Shown here: positions 62,609 through 64,000 of the stretch, in pieces | Position numbering within the stretch: the stretch's first letter is position 1 | Layout of the letters: each line of letters starts with the position of its first letter | Assembly (NCBI GenBank): GCA_024233785.1 | Contig: JACKPD010000005.1 | Span: 62,001 to 126,000 of the forward strand | Reading direction: 5' to 3' | Source: Spirochaetales bacterium | GTDB taxonomy: Bacteria; Spirochaetota; Spirochaetia; CADAEX01 | Length of the DNA stretch: 64,000 bases | The notes under the pieces: generated by a model | Seen by the model: the letters and a program-made list of their open reading frames with translations, nothing else | Databases searched by the model: none | What the model was told of the DNA's origin: nothing | Made by a program: the position numbers and the translations under genes

Positions 62609-64000
62609 TCACTTATATAAACCCTCTTCAACTATTTTGGATTTATAATATTTCCGAAGGTAAAGTGCTGTAAGGGACTTATTGCCGGTTTTTACAGCAT
62701 TGTCCAGGGATGCTTCCCCCTCTTTAAGACTGCCGGCCATTAAATAAGACAAAGACAGCATCAGATAAACATCACTAATATTATTCTCATCAATAATAAT
62801 ATTCCGGTTTTTTAAAGTACTCTTTAAAATATTACTAAATGAATTAATTGCTGTATCATATTGATTCATTACGAGATTGACCAATCCTATATTGTAAAGT
62901 GCTTCCCAATTATTTTTCACCTTATAATACCTGGTGAATAAATTAAGGGAATTACTATAGTTTCTTTTAGAAAATGCCAATGCAGCTCCGTAAAAAATTG
63001 CCCAATCTTCATCTTTATTTTTTTCTTTGGAGATAAATACTGAAAGATCATCAAACCGTTTCAGCCTGTAAAGTTCTTTGGCAAAAAACAGTTTAAATTC
63101 GCTGCTCATTCTGTCATCGTTAAAATAACTCCAGAATTCATTTATATATCTGTCCTGATTAGACCTGCTGAAATTACTGTTTTGTTTTTCTTTTTTTACG
63201 GGATATAAAGGTCCTTCCATGTTTTTCAGATTATTTAGTGAATTCAGCGTTATAATACTGTTATATTCACCTTCGGTAAAACCATTATCTGCAACATTGC
63301 TTTTAAGAAGAGACATAAAAAGAAGTTCCCTGTCTTCTGGAAAAAGATCTACCGCATCCTCTGTTCTGTAACTCTCTTTTTTTTGTTTTATATTAATCCA
63401 GTCAATATTTATATACGGTATCCAGGAAAAGTATTTATCCGAATCAAGCACTATTTCATATACAGTCTCTGCATGATTGATTTTGCCCTGATACATCAAT
63501 GCATCTGCAAGAAGCATTAAAATACCGTTATCCTGTATTTCACCTTTGCTGTCTTCGTGAATTTTAATAAATTCTTTCTCTGCTTTGTTGTAGTGACTGT
63601 TATCATAGAAAACAAGTGCGGACAATTCCCTATTAATACTTCCGGCAGAAATGCTGCTGCCTAAAATATTTTCTGCTCTGTCGAATTTCCCTTCAGAAAG
63701 AAGTGAAAGAATATAATTGTTTAAAACAAACGGTTTATCTGAAATATTAAAGATTTTTTCGTACAAATCAGGATTTTTGAAATTATGCAGCAGTGTGGTA
63801 ATATCGTTATCACTGATTTTAAGCAATATTTCATCATTACCGGTATTTTTATATATTGCGGAAAGAATTACGGAAGAAAACGAATCCGGTATGGTGATTT
63901 TACTGTTTCTTTCCAGAAGGGCAGCGGCTTTTTCATATTTTTTATTTTGCACAAGTGAATATATATATACAGTAAAAATATCCTGATCTTTACTGAATCT
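62609..64000 (-). CDS. TPR-like protein, 5' end outside window
   Basis: The frame is open from the right edge (codons for FSKDQDIFTVYIYSLVQ) through a stop at 62609, at least 463 residues. It consists of TPR-like helical pairs (LVQNKKYEKAAALLERN, YNIGLVNLVMNQYDTAINSF, LSYLMAGSLKEGEASLDNAV). No catalytic motif is seen; the N-terminus, with any signal peptide, is not in the window. A GTG at 63952 is a possible internal start but the upstream sequence reads naturally. Confidence 0.8.
   Translation of the reverse strand, partial: RFSKDQDIFTVYIYSLVQNKKYEKAAALLERNSKITIPDSFSSVILSAIYKNTGNDEILLKISDNDITTLLHNFKNPDLYEKIFNISDKPFVLNNYILSLLSEGKFDRAENILGSSISAGSINRELSALVFYDNSHYNKAEKEFIKIHEDSKGEIQDNGILMLLADALMYQGKINHAETVYEIVLDSDKYFSWIPYINIDWINIKQKKESYRTEDAVDLFPEDRELLFMSLLKSNVADNGFTEGEYNSIITLNSLNNLKNMEGPLYPVKKEKQNSNFSRSNQDRYINEFWSYFNDDRMSSEFKLFFAKELYRLKRFDDLSVFISKEKNKDEDWAIFYGAALAFSKRNYSNSLNLFTRYYKVKNNWEALYNIGLVNLVMNQYDTAINSFSNILKSTLKNRNIIIDENNISDVYLMLSLSYLMAGSLKEGEASLDNAVKTGNKSLTALYLRKYYKSKIVEEGLYK

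Noticed and set aside
1..64000. CRISPR arrays, insertion sequences, prophage or tRNA genes
   Set aside because: No regularly spaced repeats, transposase or phage motifs, or tRNA cloverleaf ends were seen apart from the tmRNA.

Overview
The window is a dense, AT-rich bacterial chromosome segment that is almost certainly from a spirochaete related to Treponema/Spirochaeta. The strongest evidence is a full-length cytoplasmic filament protein CfpA (43481-45517), a family I know only from treponeme-like spirochaetes. Support comes from the gene blocks pnp-rpsO-ribF-truB-rbfA-infB-nusA-rimP and tamB-bamA-skp-mutS, and from a PPDK-like gene, an unknown gene and cfpA lying beside a vWA gene and a lipoprotein gene. 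As I remember it, this matches the order in T. pallidum (about TP0886-0893, TP0325-0328 and TP0746-0751). Purine synthesis genes (purH, purB, purA, guaA, guaB) suggest a less host-dependent relative than T. pallidum.

Layout. 1-9303 (minus): translation/transcription operon rimP to pnp; pnp runs off the left edge. 9334-20246 (minus): envelope and repair cluster tamB, bamA, skp, mutS, comF, closed by a terminator. 20384-21615 (plus): tmk and an unknown exported protein. 21617-28442 (minus): two signal peptidases, hemW, yebC, ruvCAB, queA. 28517-30967 (plus): a PEGA/FGE-like protein, smpB and the tmRNA gene ssrA. 30976-31382: a bidirectional terminator, an unlisted 31-residue membrane protein gene with an excellent ribosome binding site, and two promoters. 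31406-37054 (minus): purine operon purB-guaB-purA-guaA. 37142-39637 (plus): TPR protein and an unknown protein. 39709-45517 (minus): cfpA, an unknown gene and a PPDK-like gene. 45732-50815 (plus): vWA protein, GlgD-like protein, DHH phosphoesterase and lipoprotein. 50799-57408 (minus): purH as two genes, an LCP-type protein split by an A11 tract, miaB, a LapA-like protein and a SPOR protein. 57574-59288 (plus): outer-membrane barrel and lipoprotein. 59313-64000 (minus): TPR protein (cut by the right edge), bactofilin, map, an HtrA-like lipoprotein and a phosphoribosyltransferase.

The genes are mostly housekeeping, tightly packed, with many 1-30 nt overlaps. TTG starts are common (truB, queA, ruvC, htrA-like, OM barrel). 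No insertion sequences, prophage, CRISPR array or tRNA genes were seen. The points most worth a second look are the A11 tract joining two halves of an LCP protein, the hidden 31-residue membrane protein unit, apparently leaderless promoters (purB, the TPR gene, the PEGA/FGE-like gene), a PPDK-like protein with a ruined ATP-binding half beside cfpA, a NusA with a C-terminal zinc ribbon, a RibF without a recognisable kinase domain, and a purH split in two.
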